Part shown: piece after piece, positions 1-9,188 of the stretch
Layout: every line of letters starts with the position of its first letter
How positions within the stretch are numbered: position 1 is the first letter of the stretch
Assembly: GCA_050486205.1 (NCBI GenBank)
Contig: JBJHCW010000003.1
Coordinates: 248,001 to 312,000, forward strand
Length of the DNA stretch: 64,000 nt
Direction: 5' to 3'
Origin: PWQG01 sp050486205
GTDB lineage: Bacteria > Pseudomonadota > Gammaproteobacteria > Pseudomonadales > Pseudohongiellaceae
Program-made: the position numbers and the translations under genes
Notes under the pieces: generated by a model
The model's database searches: none
Seen by the model: the letters and a program-made list of their open reading frames with translations, nothing else
Told to the model about the DNA's origin: nothing

Positions 1-1302
1 CTGCGCGAGGTACGTCGCGCCTTGCTGGAGGCAGACGTGGCGCTGCCCGTGGTCAAGGACTTCATCGATCGGGTGAAGCTGCGTGCTGTCGGCCAGGAAG
101 TCTCCCGCAGCCTCACGCCCGGCCAGGCCTTCATCAAGATAGTCCAGGCCGAGCTGGAAAATGTCATGGGTTCGGCCAATGAAGGGCTGGATCTCAAGGC
201 GGTGCCACCGGCGATCATACTGATGGCGGGTCTGCAGGGTGCAGGTAAGACAACCACCGTGGCCAAGCTGGGTTTGCATCTGAAAAACCAGCACAAGAAG
301 TCGGTTATGGTGGTCAGTGCCGACGTATACCGCCCCGCAGCCATCGAGCAGTTACGTACGCTGGCCAATGACGTCGGAGTCAGCTTTTTTGGCAGTGACA
401 CCAGCCAGTCACCCGAAGCCATTGTCCAGGCCGCACTGAAGGAAGCAAAAAAGCAGTTTGTTGATGTGCTGCTTGTGGATACTGCGGGTCGTCTGGCCAT
501 TGACGAAGAGATGATGGCTGAGATCAGTCAACTCCACCGTATCCTGAATCCTGTAGAAACCCTGTTTGTGGTGGACGCCATGACAGGGCAGGATGCAGCC
601 AATACGGCGCGCGCCTTTGCCGATGCGCTGCCGCTGACCGGTGTGGTACTGACCAAGGCCGATGGTGATTCGCGCGGTGGTGCGGCGCTGTCTGTACGGC
701 ACATAACCGGCAGACCGATCAAGTTCATTGGTATGGGCGAGAAGACTGATGCGTTGGAGCCATTTTATCCTGACCGGATCGCTTCTCGCATACTGGGCAT
801 GGGCGACATGCTGTCGCTTATCGAGGAAGCCGAGCGCAAGGTTGACAAAACCAAGGCCGCAAAACTGGCCGGTAAAATCCAGAAGGGCAAGGGTTTTGAT
901 CTGGAGGACTTTCGCGAGCAACTTCAGCAGATGAAAAACATGGGTGGCATGAGCAGCATCATGGACAAGATGCCGGGCATGGGCGGATTGCCCCCCGGTG
1001 CCGCGCAGATGGCCAATGATGGCCTGTTCGTGAAAATGGAAGCCATCATCAATTCCATGACACCAAAAGAGCGCCGCAACCCCGATGCACTCAACGGGTC
1101 ACGCAAACGCCGGATCACCCAGGGTTCAGGCACACAGATCCAGGATCTCAATCGCCTGCTGAAACAGCACAAGCAGATGCAGAAGATGATGAAGAAAATG
1201 AAAGGTGGCGGTATGAACAAGATGCTGAGAGGGCTCGGTGGCATGAGCGGCCAGGGAGGCATGCCACCGGGGATGGGGGGCGGACCGGGGCGCTTCCGTT
1301 GA
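1..1302 (+). CDS. ffh: Signal recognition particle protein Ffh (5' partial)
   Basis: GTPase subunit of the bacterial signal recognition particle: with 4.5S RNA it binds signal sequences emerging from ribosomes and delivers them to FtsY at the membrane. The reading frame is open from base 1, so the N-terminus (about 20 residues compared with the E. coli protein) lies outside the window. Visible are the NG-domain P-loop GLQGAGKTTT, the G3 motif DTAGR, the G4 motif TKADGD and a C-terminal methionine-rich M domain ending in a Gly/Met-rich tail (repeats such as GGMPPGMGGG). An internal TTG at base 22 is not the true start. It heads the conserved order ffh-rpsP-rimM-trmD-rplS, but a 244-base gap before rpsP suggests that the ribosomal genes have their own leader. 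Confidence 0.97.
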   Translation: MREVRRALLEADVALPVVKDFIDRVKLRAVGQEVSRSLTPGQAFIKIVQAELENVMGSANEGLDLKAVPPAIILMAGLQGAGKTTTVAKLGLHLKNQHKKSVMVVSADVYRPAAIEQLRTLANDVGVSFFGSDTSQSPEAIVQAALKEAKKQFVDVLLVDTAGRLAIDEEMMAEISQLHRILNPVETLFVVDAMTGQDAANTARAFADALPLTGVVLTKADGDSRGGAALSVRHITGRPIKFIGMGEKTDALEPFYPDRIASRILGMGDMLSLIEEAERKVDKTKAAKLAGKIQKGKGFDLEDFREQLQQMKNMGGMSSIMDKMPGMGGLPPGAAQMANDGLFVKMEAIINSMTPKERRNPDALNGSRKRRITQGSGTQIQDLNRLLKQHKQMQKMMKKMKGGGMNKMLRGLGGMSGQGGMPPGMGGGPGRFR

Positions 1303-1546
1303 GCCGGAGGTCGAAAAAACAACGGAAAATCAGTAAAGTTTCCGTTGGCAATGCTTCCATACCATCCGGATATACCGTAAAATACGCGCCTTTTTGCGGA
1401 ACCCTGATCTGAGTTCAGGAGCCGTTACCCGATTCACATCAGCGCTGTGGCGAACGCCTTCGCTGAGTGCGTACAGAACGACATGCCCAACAGGTATGGA
1501 ACGAAATACTACTGTAATTCAGTAACCTATTATCAGGATTTAGAAT

Positions 1547-1807
1547 ATGGTCACAATTCGACTGGCCCGTGGCGGCGCCAAGAAGAAGCCGTTTTACCAC
1601 ATCACTGTGACCGACTCGCGTAATGCGCGTGACGGTCGTTTCATCGAGCGTGTCGGTTTTTTCAATCCGGTTGCCCGTGGCAAGGAAGAGCGTCTGCGCA
1701 TTGACATGAAGCGGGTCGAGCACTGGTCGGCGCTGGGCGCCAAGCCCAGTCCGCGTGTTGCGCAGCTGATCAAGGAATCGGCCAAGAGCGCTGGCACCGA
1801 GGCCTGA
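1547..1807 (+). CDS. rpsP: 30S ribosomal protein S16
   Basis: Small-subunit ribosomal protein S16, 86 residues, which binds 16S rRNA early in 30S assembly. The N-terminus MVTIRLARGGAKKKPFY and the segment GRFIERVGFFNPVA are family hallmarks, and the length is typical. It is preceded by a 244-base gap after ffh that probably carries the promoter and leader of the rpsP-rimM-trmD-rplS operon; no convincing -35/-10 pair could be fixed there. rimM starts two bases after its stop, so the two genes are co-transcribed and probably translationally coupled. Confidence 0.98.
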   Translation: MVTIRLARGGAKKKPFYHITVTDSRNARDGRFIERVGFFNPVARGKEERLRIDMKRVEHWSALGAKPSPRVAQLIKESAKSAGTEA

Positions 1808-1809
1808 GC

Positions 1810-2337
1810 GTGTCCGAACGCCCCGGCACCGCAGAGCGCATCACGCTTGGTCGTATCGGTGCGCCTCACGGCGTCAAAGGCTGGGTAAGGCTGCATTCGC
1901 TGACCCAGCCAAGAGAGAATATTTTCCAGTACCGCCGGTTTGTCATGCCTTCGGGCCAGGTGCTGGAGGTGGATCAGACACAGGCTCATGGCAAGTCGCT
2001 GATCGCCCATGTGGTTGGTTACGATTCGCCCGAGGCAGCGCGTGAACTGACCGGATTGGAACTGAGCGTGGACCAGGATATGCTGCCTGCGCTTGAAGAC
2101 GGAGAGTATTACTGGCACCAGCTTGTTGGCTTGCGTGTAATCACGGGTCAGAAGGTGGTTCTGGGCGAGGTCAGCGAGTTGATCGAAACCGGTGCAAATG
2201 ATGTGCTGGTTATACGGCCGACCGAGGACAGCATTGATGATCGCGAACGTCTTCTGCCGTATCTGCCCGAGCGTGTGGTCACACATGTGGATTTACAGGC
2301 AGGTGCAATGCAGGTGGACTGGGATCCGGACTGGTGA
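1810..2337 (+). CDS. rimM: Ribosome maturation factor RimM
   Basis: Assembly factor for the 30S head domain, binding S19 and acting late in 16S rRNA maturation. The 175 residues show the N-terminal RimM barrel (RITLGRIGAPHGVKGWVRL) followed by a PRC-barrel with the typical YYWHQLVGLRV segment and a C-terminal LLPYLPERVV. The start is a GTG two bases after the rpsP stop. The stop overlaps the trmD start by one base (TGATG), the usual tight coupling of this operon. Confidence 0.97.
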   Translation: MSERPGTAERITLGRIGAPHGVKGWVRLHSLTQPRENIFQYRRFVMPSGQVLEVDQTQAHGKSLIAHVVGYDSPEAARELTGLELSVDQDMLPALEDGEYYWHQLVGLRVITGQKVVLGEVSELIETGANDVLVIRPTEDSIDDRERLLPYLPERVVTHVDLQAGAMQVDWDPDW

Positions 2338-3134
2338 TGGCAGAACACAGTGCTGCGAAGGCAGGTGATGGGTCCGGTACGCGGGCTGGCCTGAAAGTTG
2401 GTGTGGTCACGCTGTTTCCCGAGATGTTCAACGCGTTGACCGGCCATGGTGTTACCGGCAGGGCCTGCCGGGAAGGCCTGATCGATATACGTTGCTGGAA
2501 TCCCAGGGATTTCACAACCGACCGTCATCGCACAGTGGATGACAAGCCCTTTGGTGGTGGCGCGGGCATGTTGATGAAGACCGAGCCGTTGCGCCGGGCG
2601 ATTGCCCAGGCCAGGGCTGCACTTGATGCGCCGGCCAGGGTAATTTACCTGTCGCCCCAGGGACGGAAGCTGGATCACCAGGGTGTATCCGAGCTGGCAG
2701 CAAGAGACGGCATGGTGTTGGTCTGCGGACGATACCAGGGTATCGATGCCCGCTTGCTGGCAACCGACATCGACGAGGAATGGTCGGTTGGGGATTATGT
2801 GCTCAGTGGCGGCGAACTGCCGGCCATGACCCTGCTGGATGCGGTCATCCGGCAACTGCCCGGCGCGCTGGGCCATGAAGAAAGTGCGGAAAAGGATTCA
2901 TTTGCCACCGGTCTGCTGCATTGTCCGCAGTACACCAGACCTCAGGAAATTGGTGGTGAACAGGTGCCGGGCGTGTTGCTCAGCGGCGATCATGAACAGA
3001 TACGTCGCTGGCGCATGAAGCAAAGTCTGGGTACAACCTGGCTCAAGCGGCCGGACCTGTTGCAAGAGTTGGTGCTGGACACACAGCAGCAAATGCTGCT
3101 TGACGAATTTATCTGTGAACACAAGTCATCATGA
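2337..3134 (+). CDS. trmD: tRNA (guanine-37-N1)-methyltransferase TrmD
   Basis: SAM-dependent SPOUT methyltransferase that makes m1G37 in tRNAs with G at position 36, preventing +1 frameshifts. Visible are the N-terminal VGVVTLFPEMF, the GGGAGMLMK segment, the knot region VCGRYQGIDAR and SVGDYVLSGGELPAM, and the catalytic-loop region ESAEKDSF. The likely start is the ATG at 2337 that overlaps the rimM stop by one base; a GTG one codon earlier is also in frame. The first roughly 18 residues before the conserved core are a short non-conserved extension. Length (265 aa) is slightly above the usual 245-255. Confidence 0.97.
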   Translation: MAEHSAAKAGDGSGTRAGLKVGVVTLFPEMFNALTGHGVTGRACREGLIDIRCWNPRDFTTDRHRTVDDKPFGGGAGMLMKTEPLRRAIAQARAALDAPARVIYLSPQGRKLDHQGVSELAARDGMVLVCGRYQGIDARLLATDIDEEWSVGDYVLSGGELPAMTLLDAVIRQLPGALGHEESAEKDSFATGLLHCPQYTRPQEIGGEQVPGVLLSGDHEQIRRWRMKQSLGTTWLKRPDLLQELVLDTQQQMLLDEFICEHKSS

Positions 3135-3170
3135 CGCCGCGAGGCGACGATGGAAACCGGGAGTACGGCG

Positions 3171-3533
3171 ATGAAAAACAGGATTATTGAACAGATTGAA
3201 AACGCACAGATGTCGCGTGAGGTGCCACCTTTTGCACCGGGCGACACGGTGGTTGTCCAGGTCAAGATCAAGGAAGGTGATCGAGAGCGTCTGCAGGCAT
3301 TCGAGGGCGTCGTGTTGGGCATTCGCAATCGCGGTCTGAACTCTGCTTTTACTGTCCGCAAGATTTCCCACGGCGTGGGTGTCGAGCGTACATTCCAGAC
3401 CTACAGTCCGCTGATTGACAGCATCACCGTCAAGCGTCGTGGTGATGTGCGCCAGGCAAAGCTTTATTATCTGCGCGAGCGCTCAGGCCGGTCGGCCCGT
3501 ATCGCGGAAAAGCTGGAAAAGAAAACCGGCTGA
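3171..3533 (+). CDS. rplS: 50S ribosomal protein L19
   Basis: Large-subunit protein L19, at the 30S-50S interface. The 120 residues include the family blocks VPPFAPGDTVVVQVKI, LQAFEGVVLGIRNRG and HGVGVERTFQTYSPLI, with a basic C-terminus. I place the start at the ATG at 3171 because a GGGAG ribosome binding site lies seven bases before it and the protein then begins MKNRIIEQIE, matching known L19 N-termini; an earlier in-frame ATG at 3150 would add seven unconserved residues. It is the last gene of the operon, followed by a strong terminator at 3561-3593. Confidence 0.97.
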   Translation: MKNRIIEQIENAQMSREVPPFAPGDTVVVQVKIKEGDRERLQAFEGVVLGIRNRGLNSAFTVRKISHGVGVERTFQTYSPLIDSITVKRRGDVRQAKLYYLRERSGRSARIAEKLEKKTG

Positions 3534-3560
3534 TCGTACTGCCAATACAGTGTTGGTCAG

Positions 3561-3593
3561 AAAAAGGGGTAATGTCTATTACCCCTTTTTTTT
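3561..3593 (+). terminator. Rho-independent terminator after rplS
   Basis: A perfect 13-bp stem, AAAAAGGGGTAAT pairing with ATTACCCCTTTTT around a GTCT loop, runs directly into a T-tract of eight. It closes the rpsP-rplS operon. Because the A-tract mirrors the T-tract it may also work on the other strand, but no minus-strand gene needs it. Confidence 0.93.
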
Positions 3594-3630
3594 GCTAAAT
3601 TGGTTGCTGTTGTCGAGTTTGGAGAACGTG

Positions 3631-4389
3631 ATGAAAAAGCTTGTGTTGGCTTTGCTGGTACTTGCGCTCCCGGGCGTATTCATCGGATACCAGGTGATTG
3701 CCCAGTCCGGCAACCCAGAAGCGTATCGCGAACTGCGCCAAGCGCTGAATCACTCCCTGGGCGTGGCCACGCAAGGTCAGTTGACAGTCGTGAGCGTGCG
3801 CGAAACCCCGGTTGATGGTCTGGTGGAAGTGACCCTGAGTTCCGGCGAGGTGCTGTTCAGTGACAGTACCGGCCGGTATCTGTTCACTGGCGATATGCTG
3901 ATGACCAGCGAACAGGGTTTTGTCAACGTTTCAGCAGACACTCGTCGGCAGCAGAATGCAGAGCTGGTCGCCAACCTGCCGTCTGATCAGTTGATCACCT
4001 TTGCGCCCGATGATGTCCAGGCCACGGTTACCGTGTTTACGGATGTGGATTGCACCTATTGCCGACGTCTTCACCACGACGTGGACGAGATCAACGCCCG
4101 CGGCATTGCCATCCGGTATATCGCCTATCCCCGCGGCGGCCCACAATCGGCTGCCTGGGACAAGATGATTTCGGTCTGGTGCTCCGACGACCGGCACCGG
4201 GCCATCACCCAGGCCAAGAACGGTCAGAATCTGCCGACCCGGGAATGCACACATCCGGTCATGGAGCACTACGAATTGGGCAATCGGGTTGGTATAAGCG
4301 GCACACCTGCCATGGTGCTGGAAAATGGTACTGTTGTGCCGGGTTATATGGATGTTGATCGTCTGGTCACACTGGTGCTTGGTCAGTAG
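3631..4389 (+). CDS. dsbC: Thiol:disulfide interchange protein, DsbC family
   Basis: Periplasmic disulfide isomerase that reshuffles wrong disulfides and is kept reduced by DsbD. Features: N-terminal hydrophobic signal or signal-anchor (residues 3-24), a dimerisation domain, then the thioredoxin-fold active site CTYC in DVDCTYCRRLHHD, a second cysteine pair (WCSDD ... RECTHP) as in E. coli DsbC, and the cis-proline motif SGTPAMV. The active site is CTYC rather than E. coli CGYC. The start at 3631 has GGAG seven bases upstream; the frame stays open much further 5' but that overlaps rplS. The neighbour order dsbC-hom-thrC matches Pseudomonas. A DsbD-type partner is encoded at 9189. Confidence 0.93.
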   Translation: MKKLVLALLVLALPGVFIGYQVIAQSGNPEAYRELRQALNHSLGVATQGQLTVVSVRETPVDGLVEVTLSSGEVLFSDSTGRYLFTGDMLMTSEQGFVNVSADTRRQQNAELVANLPSDQLITFAPDDVQATVTVFTDVDCTYCRRLHHDVDEINARGIAIRYIAYPRGGPQSAAWDKMISVWCSDDRHRAITQAKNGQNLPTRECTHPVMEHYELGNRVGISGTPAMVLENGTVVPGYMDVDRLVTLVLGQ

Positions 4390-4509
4390 AATCTGCACAA
4401 GCCGGCGTCGTCCGGGGCACAGATCCCCGGCTGACAGATTCCCGGAATCAGGTTTCAAGGTAACAGTACGGGCGCGCCATTTGCCGCTCGAAGTAGAAGA
4501 GGTTGTGTT

Positions 4510-5868
4510 TTGAGCGAGCAGGTAACGGGCAGGCAATTGCGAATTGGTCTATGTGGTGTGGGAACGGTCGGCGGCGGTACGCTTCGGCTGTTGCAGGAAA
4601 AAAAAGCCGATATAACCCGTCGGCTCGGGCGTGAGCTGACCGTAGTGCGGGCCGCTACGCGGCGTCGCCCTGCCGACCACGACCTGTCGGATATTGAATT
4701 CAGCACCGATGTGTTTGACGTGGTCAACGATCCGGATGTTGATATTGTGGTGGAGCTTATTGGCGGCTTTGAGCCGGCGCTGGAACTGGTGCTGGCCGCC
4801 ATCGGCAACGGCAAACATGTCGTCACCGCGAACAAGGCCCTGATTGCCATACATGGCAATGCTATTTTTGAGGCGGCGCGCAAACAGGGTGTGACCGTTG
4901 CCTATGAAAGCGCCGTCGCTGGCGGAATTCCGATCATCAAGGCGCTTCGCGAGGGTCTTGCTGCCAACTCCATTCACTGGTTGGCAGGAATCATCAACGG
5001 TACCGGCAATTATATTCTCACCGAAATGGGGCAGCATCAGCGCGAATTTGCCGATGTGCTCAAGGAAGCCCAGGCGCTGGGTTACGCCGAAGCGGACCCG
5101 ACCTTTGATGTGGAGGGTATCGATGCGGCCCACAAGCTTGCCATACTTGCTGCCAACGCTTTTGGTACCTCCCTGCAGTTCGAACATGTCTATACCGAGG
5201 GTATAAGCCGGATTACCCCGTCCGATATCGCCTACGCTGATGAGCTGGGGTATCGCATCAAGCATCTGGGTATCACCCGGATCACCGGGACTGGTATCGA
5301 ACTTCGGGTGCATCCAACGCTGATTTCCAAAGACACCCTGCTGGCCAACGTGAACGGTGTGATGAACGCGGTCTGGGTCAAGGGTGATTCTGCCGGATCC
5401 ACGCTCTATTACGGCGCCGGAGCAGGCGCTGAAGCCACTGCATCTTCCGTTGTCGCTGACCTGATGGACATTGCGCGCGGCATAGACACCGATGGTTCAC
5501 GTAATGGCAATGCGCCCCACAACGTCCCGCCGCTGGCCTACCGTAACCTGCGCAGTGACATCCAGATACTGGACATCCAGGACATCGAGTCCGAATACTT
5601 CCTGCGCATTCCGGCTTATGACCGTGTTGGTGTGATGGCGCGTATTTCCCAGGTGCTGGAGTATTATGGCATCAACATCGAGGCGGTGATCCAGAAGGAG
5701 CCACACGGGGATGACGCACAGCGGGGCATTGTGCCGGTGGTGATTCTGACCAGCAGGATCCGGGAGGCCCAGATGGATGTGGCCATAGGTGTGATCGAGG
5801 ATCTTGATCAGGTTGCTGACAAGGTCATGCGCATCAGGGTTGAACAATTTGACGGTGAGGAGCGCTGA
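4510..5868 (+). CDS. hom: Homoserine dehydrogenase
   Basis: Reduces aspartate semialdehyde to homoserine with NAD(P)H, the branch step to threonine and methionine. Domains: Rossmann fold with GLCGVGTVGGGTLRLL near residue 11, catalytic/substrate region AVAGGIPIIKALREGL and INGTGNYILTEM, and a C-terminal ACT domain (YDRVGVMARISQVLEYYGINIE) that usually gives threonine feedback control. 452 residues is slightly longer than the usual 430-440. The start is TTG at 4510, supported by a GAAGAGG binding site just upstream. thrC follows within five bases, so the two form an operon. Confidence 0.96.
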   Translation: MSEQVTGRQLRIGLCGVGTVGGGTLRLLQEKKADITRRLGRELTVVRAATRRRPADHDLSDIEFSTDVFDVVNDPDVDIVVELIGGFEPALELVLAAIGNGKHVVTANKALIAIHGNAIFEAARKQGVTVAYESAVAGGIPIIKALREGLAANSIHWLAGIINGTGNYILTEMGQHQREFADVLKEAQALGYAEADPTFDVEGIDAAHKLAILAANAFGTSLQFEHVYTEGISRITPSDIAYADELGYRIKHLGITRITGTGIELRVHPTLISKDTLLANVNGVMNAVWVKGDSAGSTLYYGAGAGAEATASSVVADLMDIARGIDTDGSRNGNAPHNVPPLAYRNLRSDIQILDIQDIESEYFLRIPAYDRVGVMARISQVLEYYGINIEAVIQKEPHGDDAQRGIVPVVILTSRIREAQMDVAIGVIEDLDQVADKVMRIRVEQFDGEER

Positions 5869-5872
5869 GTCC

Positions 5873-7261
5873 ATGAGATACATCAGCACCCGTGGTGAAG
5901 CGCCGGCGGCGAGTTTCGAGCAGGTACTGCTCACCGGGCTGGCTCCGGACGGCGGGTTGTATGTGCCCGAAACCCTGCCTTCGTTTTCCCCCGAGCAGAT
6001 TGCCGCTTGGGCAGGCCTGGACTACCCGGCGCTGGCGTTTGAAATCATCAGGCCATTTGTGGCTGGAGAAATTCCGGAAGATGACCTGCGCGAACTGATC
6101 GAGCGCAGTTACAGCCAGTTCTCCCACAAAGCAATTGCGCCTCTGCGTATGCTCTCGCACAACGAGTGGGTGCTGGAGCTGTATTGCGGGCCGACGCTGG
6201 CATTCAAGGATTTTGCGCTGCAGTTGCTGGGCAATCTGCTGGACTATGTGCTCGAGCGCCGTGGCCAGAAAGTGGTCGTCCTGGGCGCCACATCGGGCGA
6301 TACCGGTTCTGCCGCGCTGGAGGGTTGTCGCCATTGTGAGCATGTGGACCTGTTCATCCTGCATCCGTATCAACGGGTATCGGAAGTGCAACGTCGGCAG
6401 ATGACCACTGTGCCTGGTGACAACGTGCACAATATTGCCGTTCGAGGCAATTTTGATGACTGTCAGCGACTGGTGAAAACCGCCTTTGGTGATCAGTCCT
6501 TTCTGCCTGAGGGGCGACAGCTGGTTGCAGTGAATTCCATCAACTGGGCCAGGATCATGGCGCAGATAGTCTATTATTTTTATGCGTCTCTTGGTCTGGG
6601 CGGGCCGGCACGCCCTGTGTCTTTCTCTGTGCCCACCGGTAACTTCGGGGACATCTACGCCGGTTATCTGGCAAAGGGTATGGGTCTGCCGATACGGCAG
6701 TTGGTCATCGCTACCAATCGCAATGACATCCTGCATCGCCTGATCAGCAGCAATGATTATTCTGCAAGTCAGCTGGAGCCGAGTCTCTCGCCAAGCATGG
6801 ATATAATGATCTCCAGTAACTTTGAGCGCTATCTGTTTGATTTGTTTGATAGAGATGCATCCAAGGTAAAGCAATTTGTTAACAATCCTGATGCCGGGGC
6901 AGTGCGTCTGGACGCTGACAAGTGGCAGCAGGCGAAAGCAACATTTGCCAGCCACAGTGTGGATGATGAGACCACATGCCAGGTCATACGGGATGTGTAC
7001 GAGAGCACCGGTTTCCTGGTAGATCCACATACGGCTGTGGGCATCCGCGCGGCCAGACACTGCAATTCAGATCGCGCGGTACCAATGATCACCCTGGCAA
7101 CGGCGCACCCGGTCAAGTTTGCCGACGCGGTGGAGCGCGCTGGCATGCAGACACCGGAATTACCGTTCCATATGCGGGACCTGATGACGCGTACAGAGCG
7201 CTACGAAGTGCTGGACAACAGTATCCAGGCAGTTACCGGATTCATCAGCGGGCAATTGTGA
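5873..7261 (+). CDS. thrC: Threonine synthase
   Basis: PLP enzyme converting O-phosphohomoserine to threonine. 462 residues; the N-terminus MRYISTRGEAPAASFEQVLL is typical of the family, the Schiff-base lysine lies in GPTLAFKDFALQLLG, and the phosphate-binding loop is GATSGDTGSAAL. I chose ATG 5873 (GAGG upstream) over the longer frame opening at 5804, which would overlap hom. Its stop codon overlaps the GTG start of recJ (GTGA), so recJ translation is likely coupled to threonine synthase. Confidence 0.97.
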   Translation: MRYISTRGEAPAASFEQVLLTGLAPDGGLYVPETLPSFSPEQIAAWAGLDYPALAFEIIRPFVAGEIPEDDLRELIERSYSQFSHKAIAPLRMLSHNEWVLELYCGPTLAFKDFALQLLGNLLDYVLERRGQKVVVLGATSGDTGSAALEGCRHCEHVDLFILHPYQRVSEVQRRQMTTVPGDNVHNIAVRGNFDDCQRLVKTAFGDQSFLPEGRQLVAVNSINWARIMAQIVYYFYASLGLGGPARPVSFSVPTGNFGDIYAGYLAKGMGLPIRQLVIATNRNDILHRLISSNDYSASQLEPSLSPSMDIMISSNFERYLFDLFDRDASKVKQFVNNPDAGAVRLDADKWQQAKATFASHSVDDETTCQVIRDVYESTGFLVDPHTAVGIRAARHCNSDRAVPMITLATAHPVKFADAVERAGMQTPELPFHMRDLMTRTERYEVLDNSIQAVTGFISGQL

Positions 7262-9036
7262 CAGCTGTCTCTGTCAGTCGGCGCCGGATTGTGCGTCGCC
7301 GTGTCGACAAGCCTGCGGCATTCGGCAGTGAGATGCATCCCTTGCTGGCCCGCATCCTTGCGGCACGTGATGTGTGCAATGATGAGCAACTGTCGCTGAA
7401 ACTGGACTGTCTCCACCCGCCATCTGCCTTGAAAGGCATGAGTCAGGCTGTCTCCCTGCTTTGTGAGCAGCTTGTCAGTCAAGGCCGCATTCTGGTGGTG
7501 GCGGATTTTGATGCGGATGGTGCCACCAGTTGTGCGGTGTTGTTGCGTGGGCTGGCCAGTATGGGCTTTCCGTTTCTCGATTTTGTTGTGCCGAATCGCT
7601 TTGAGTACGGTTATGGGCTGACGCCTGAAATTGTTGCGCTGGCGGCGCAGCAACACCCGGACCTGATCATCACAGTGGACAATGGCATCTCGAGTATCGA
7701 GGGTGTGGATGCCGCCCAGGCCCTGGGTATCAGGGTGCTGATCACCGATCATCACCTGCCTGGTGAAACCCTGCCCGCCGCCGATGCCATCATCAACCCC
7801 AACCAGTCGGGTTGCCCGTTCCCGGAAAAGTCCCTGGCTGGCGTGGGTGTGGCGTTTTATCTGCTGCTCGCCCTGCGCGCCCGACTGCGGGAGCAAGGCT
7901 GGTTTACGGACAGCGGCCGAGCACAGCCCAATCTTGGCGATCTGCTGGACCTTGTGGCCCTGGGGACAGTGGCTGATGTGGTGCCACTGGAGCGCAATAA
8001 CCGGATTCTTGTCAACGAAGGATTGCGCCGTATCCGACAGGGTCGGTGCTGCGCCGGTATCAGGGCACTGATTGATGTGGCCGGTCGTGATGCTGGTGCG
8101 TTGCGCGCTTCAGATCTTGGATTCGCCGTGGCGCCTCGTCTCAATGCTGCCGGGCGACTGGAGGACATGAGCCAGGGCATCGACTGCCTGCTCACTGACG
8201 ACCCTGGGCAGGCTGCGCGCATGGCTGTGGCGCTTGACGCTATCAATCGTCAGCGGCGTACTATCGAAGCAGATATGAGAGAGCAGGCCGAGCGGGTACT
8301 GATGGACATGCAGCTGCAGGATGCCGAAGGCAGGCACAGACAACTGCCTGCTGGTCTGTGCCTGTATGACAGAAGCTGGCATCAGGGTGTTGTCGGGATT
8401 CTGGCATCGCGTCTGAAAGAGTCACTGCATCGACCGGTCATTGTATTTGCCGATGCCGGAGCCGAGGAGGGTGGTGAGCCAATGCTGAAGGGCTCGGCCC
8501 GTTCGGTGCCGGGGCTGCACATTCGTGATGCACTGGAGCGTATTGCCACATTGCATCCTGGCATGGTGAGCCGATTCGGTGGTCATGCCATGGCGGCTGG
8601 CCTGAGCCTGCGAAGTGACCAGTTGTCCCGCTTTGGTGAGGCTTTCGACAAACAGGTTGCCATCAGCCTGGGTGACTCAGTCGGTGAGGGCATGATCGTC
8701 ACTGATGGCGAACTGCCTGCCGAGGCGCTTGTCATGGAAACGGCTTCCCTGTTGAACGAGGCGGGCCCCTGGGGGCAGGCATTTCCCGAGCCTCAGTTCG
8801 ATGGTGAGTTTGTGCTGCATCAGCAGCGCCTGGTCGGGACCAACCACCTCAAACTCATTGTTTCGGTTCCGGGAGACACTCGTCAACTGGATGCCATAGC
8901 GTTCAATGTGGACACGGCGGTATGGCCAGATGCGACTGTTTCCAGGGCTCGACTGGTCTATCGGCTGGACGTCAACCGATTCCGGGGCCAGGACACGCTC
9001 CAGCTTGTGGTTGAGTACCTGGAGCCAGCAGAATAA
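7258..9036 (+). CDS. recJ: Single-stranded-DNA-specific 5'-3' exonuclease RecJ
   Basis: Mn/Mg-dependent exonuclease of the DHH superfamily that resects 5' ends for RecF-pathway recombination and mismatch repair. Motifs in order: VADFDADGATSCA (motif I), DNGIS (II), TDHHLPG (DHH, III), SLAGVGVAFYLLLALR, and the C-terminal DHHA1 signature RFGGHAMAAGLSL, followed by the OB-like domain. Start: the GTG at 7258 overlapping the thrC stop gives VTAVSVSRRRIV, which lines up with the E. coli N-terminus; the frame is open upstream but overlaps thrC. 592 residues, close to the usual 575. Confidence 0.95.
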   Translation: MTAVSVSRRRIVRRRVDKPAAFGSEMHPLLARILAARDVCNDEQLSLKLDCLHPPSALKGMSQAVSLLCEQLVSQGRILVVADFDADGATSCAVLLRGLASMGFPFLDFVVPNRFEYGYGLTPEIVALAAQQHPDLIITVDNGISSIEGVDAAQALGIRVLITDHHLPGETLPAADAIINPNQSGCPFPEKSLAGVGVAFYLLLALRARLREQGWFTDSGRAQPNLGDLLDLVALGTVADVVPLERNNRILVNEGLRRIRQGRCCAGIRALIDVAGRDAGALRASDLGFAVAPRLNAAGRLEDMSQGIDCLLTDDPGQAARMAVALDAINRQRRTIEADMREQAERVLMDMQLQDAEGRHRQLPAGLCLYDRSWHQGVVGILASRLKESLHRPVIVFADAGAEEGGEPMLKGSARSVPGLHIRDALERIATLHPGMVSRFGGHAMAAGLSLRSDQLSRFGEAFDKQVAISLGDSVGEGMIVTDGELPAEALVMETASLLNEAGPWGQAFPEPQFDGEFVLHQQRLVGTNHLKLIVSVPGDTRQLDAIAFNVDTAVWPDATVSRARLVYRLDVNRFRGQDTLQLVVEYLEPAE

Positions 9037-9188
9037 AAGTCTGAGCGCATTCAGTTTTTGTTACCTTTTATCACAATCGGTAGTGTTCGGTGCGGCGTAT
9101 AACAAGGTACAATCGGAACCTTGAAATACTTGGGTACACCAGAATTTCATAGGTTAAACAGCGCGTTACAGGGGAGAGAGCGAGCTAT

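Noticed and set aside
1303..1546. Promoter for rpsP
   Set aside because: Candidate hexamers (TTGGCA, TAAAAT) have wrong spacing; I could not fix a site.
4412..4430. CCGGGG/CCCCGG hairpin between dsbC and hom
   Set aside because: No T-tract follows, so it is not a convincing terminator, and it matches no leader or riboswitch I know.
5834..7060. 408-codon open frame on the minus strand
   Set aside because: It lies entirely antisense to hom/thrC, has no family resemblance and is the mirror of a real gene in GC-rich DNA.
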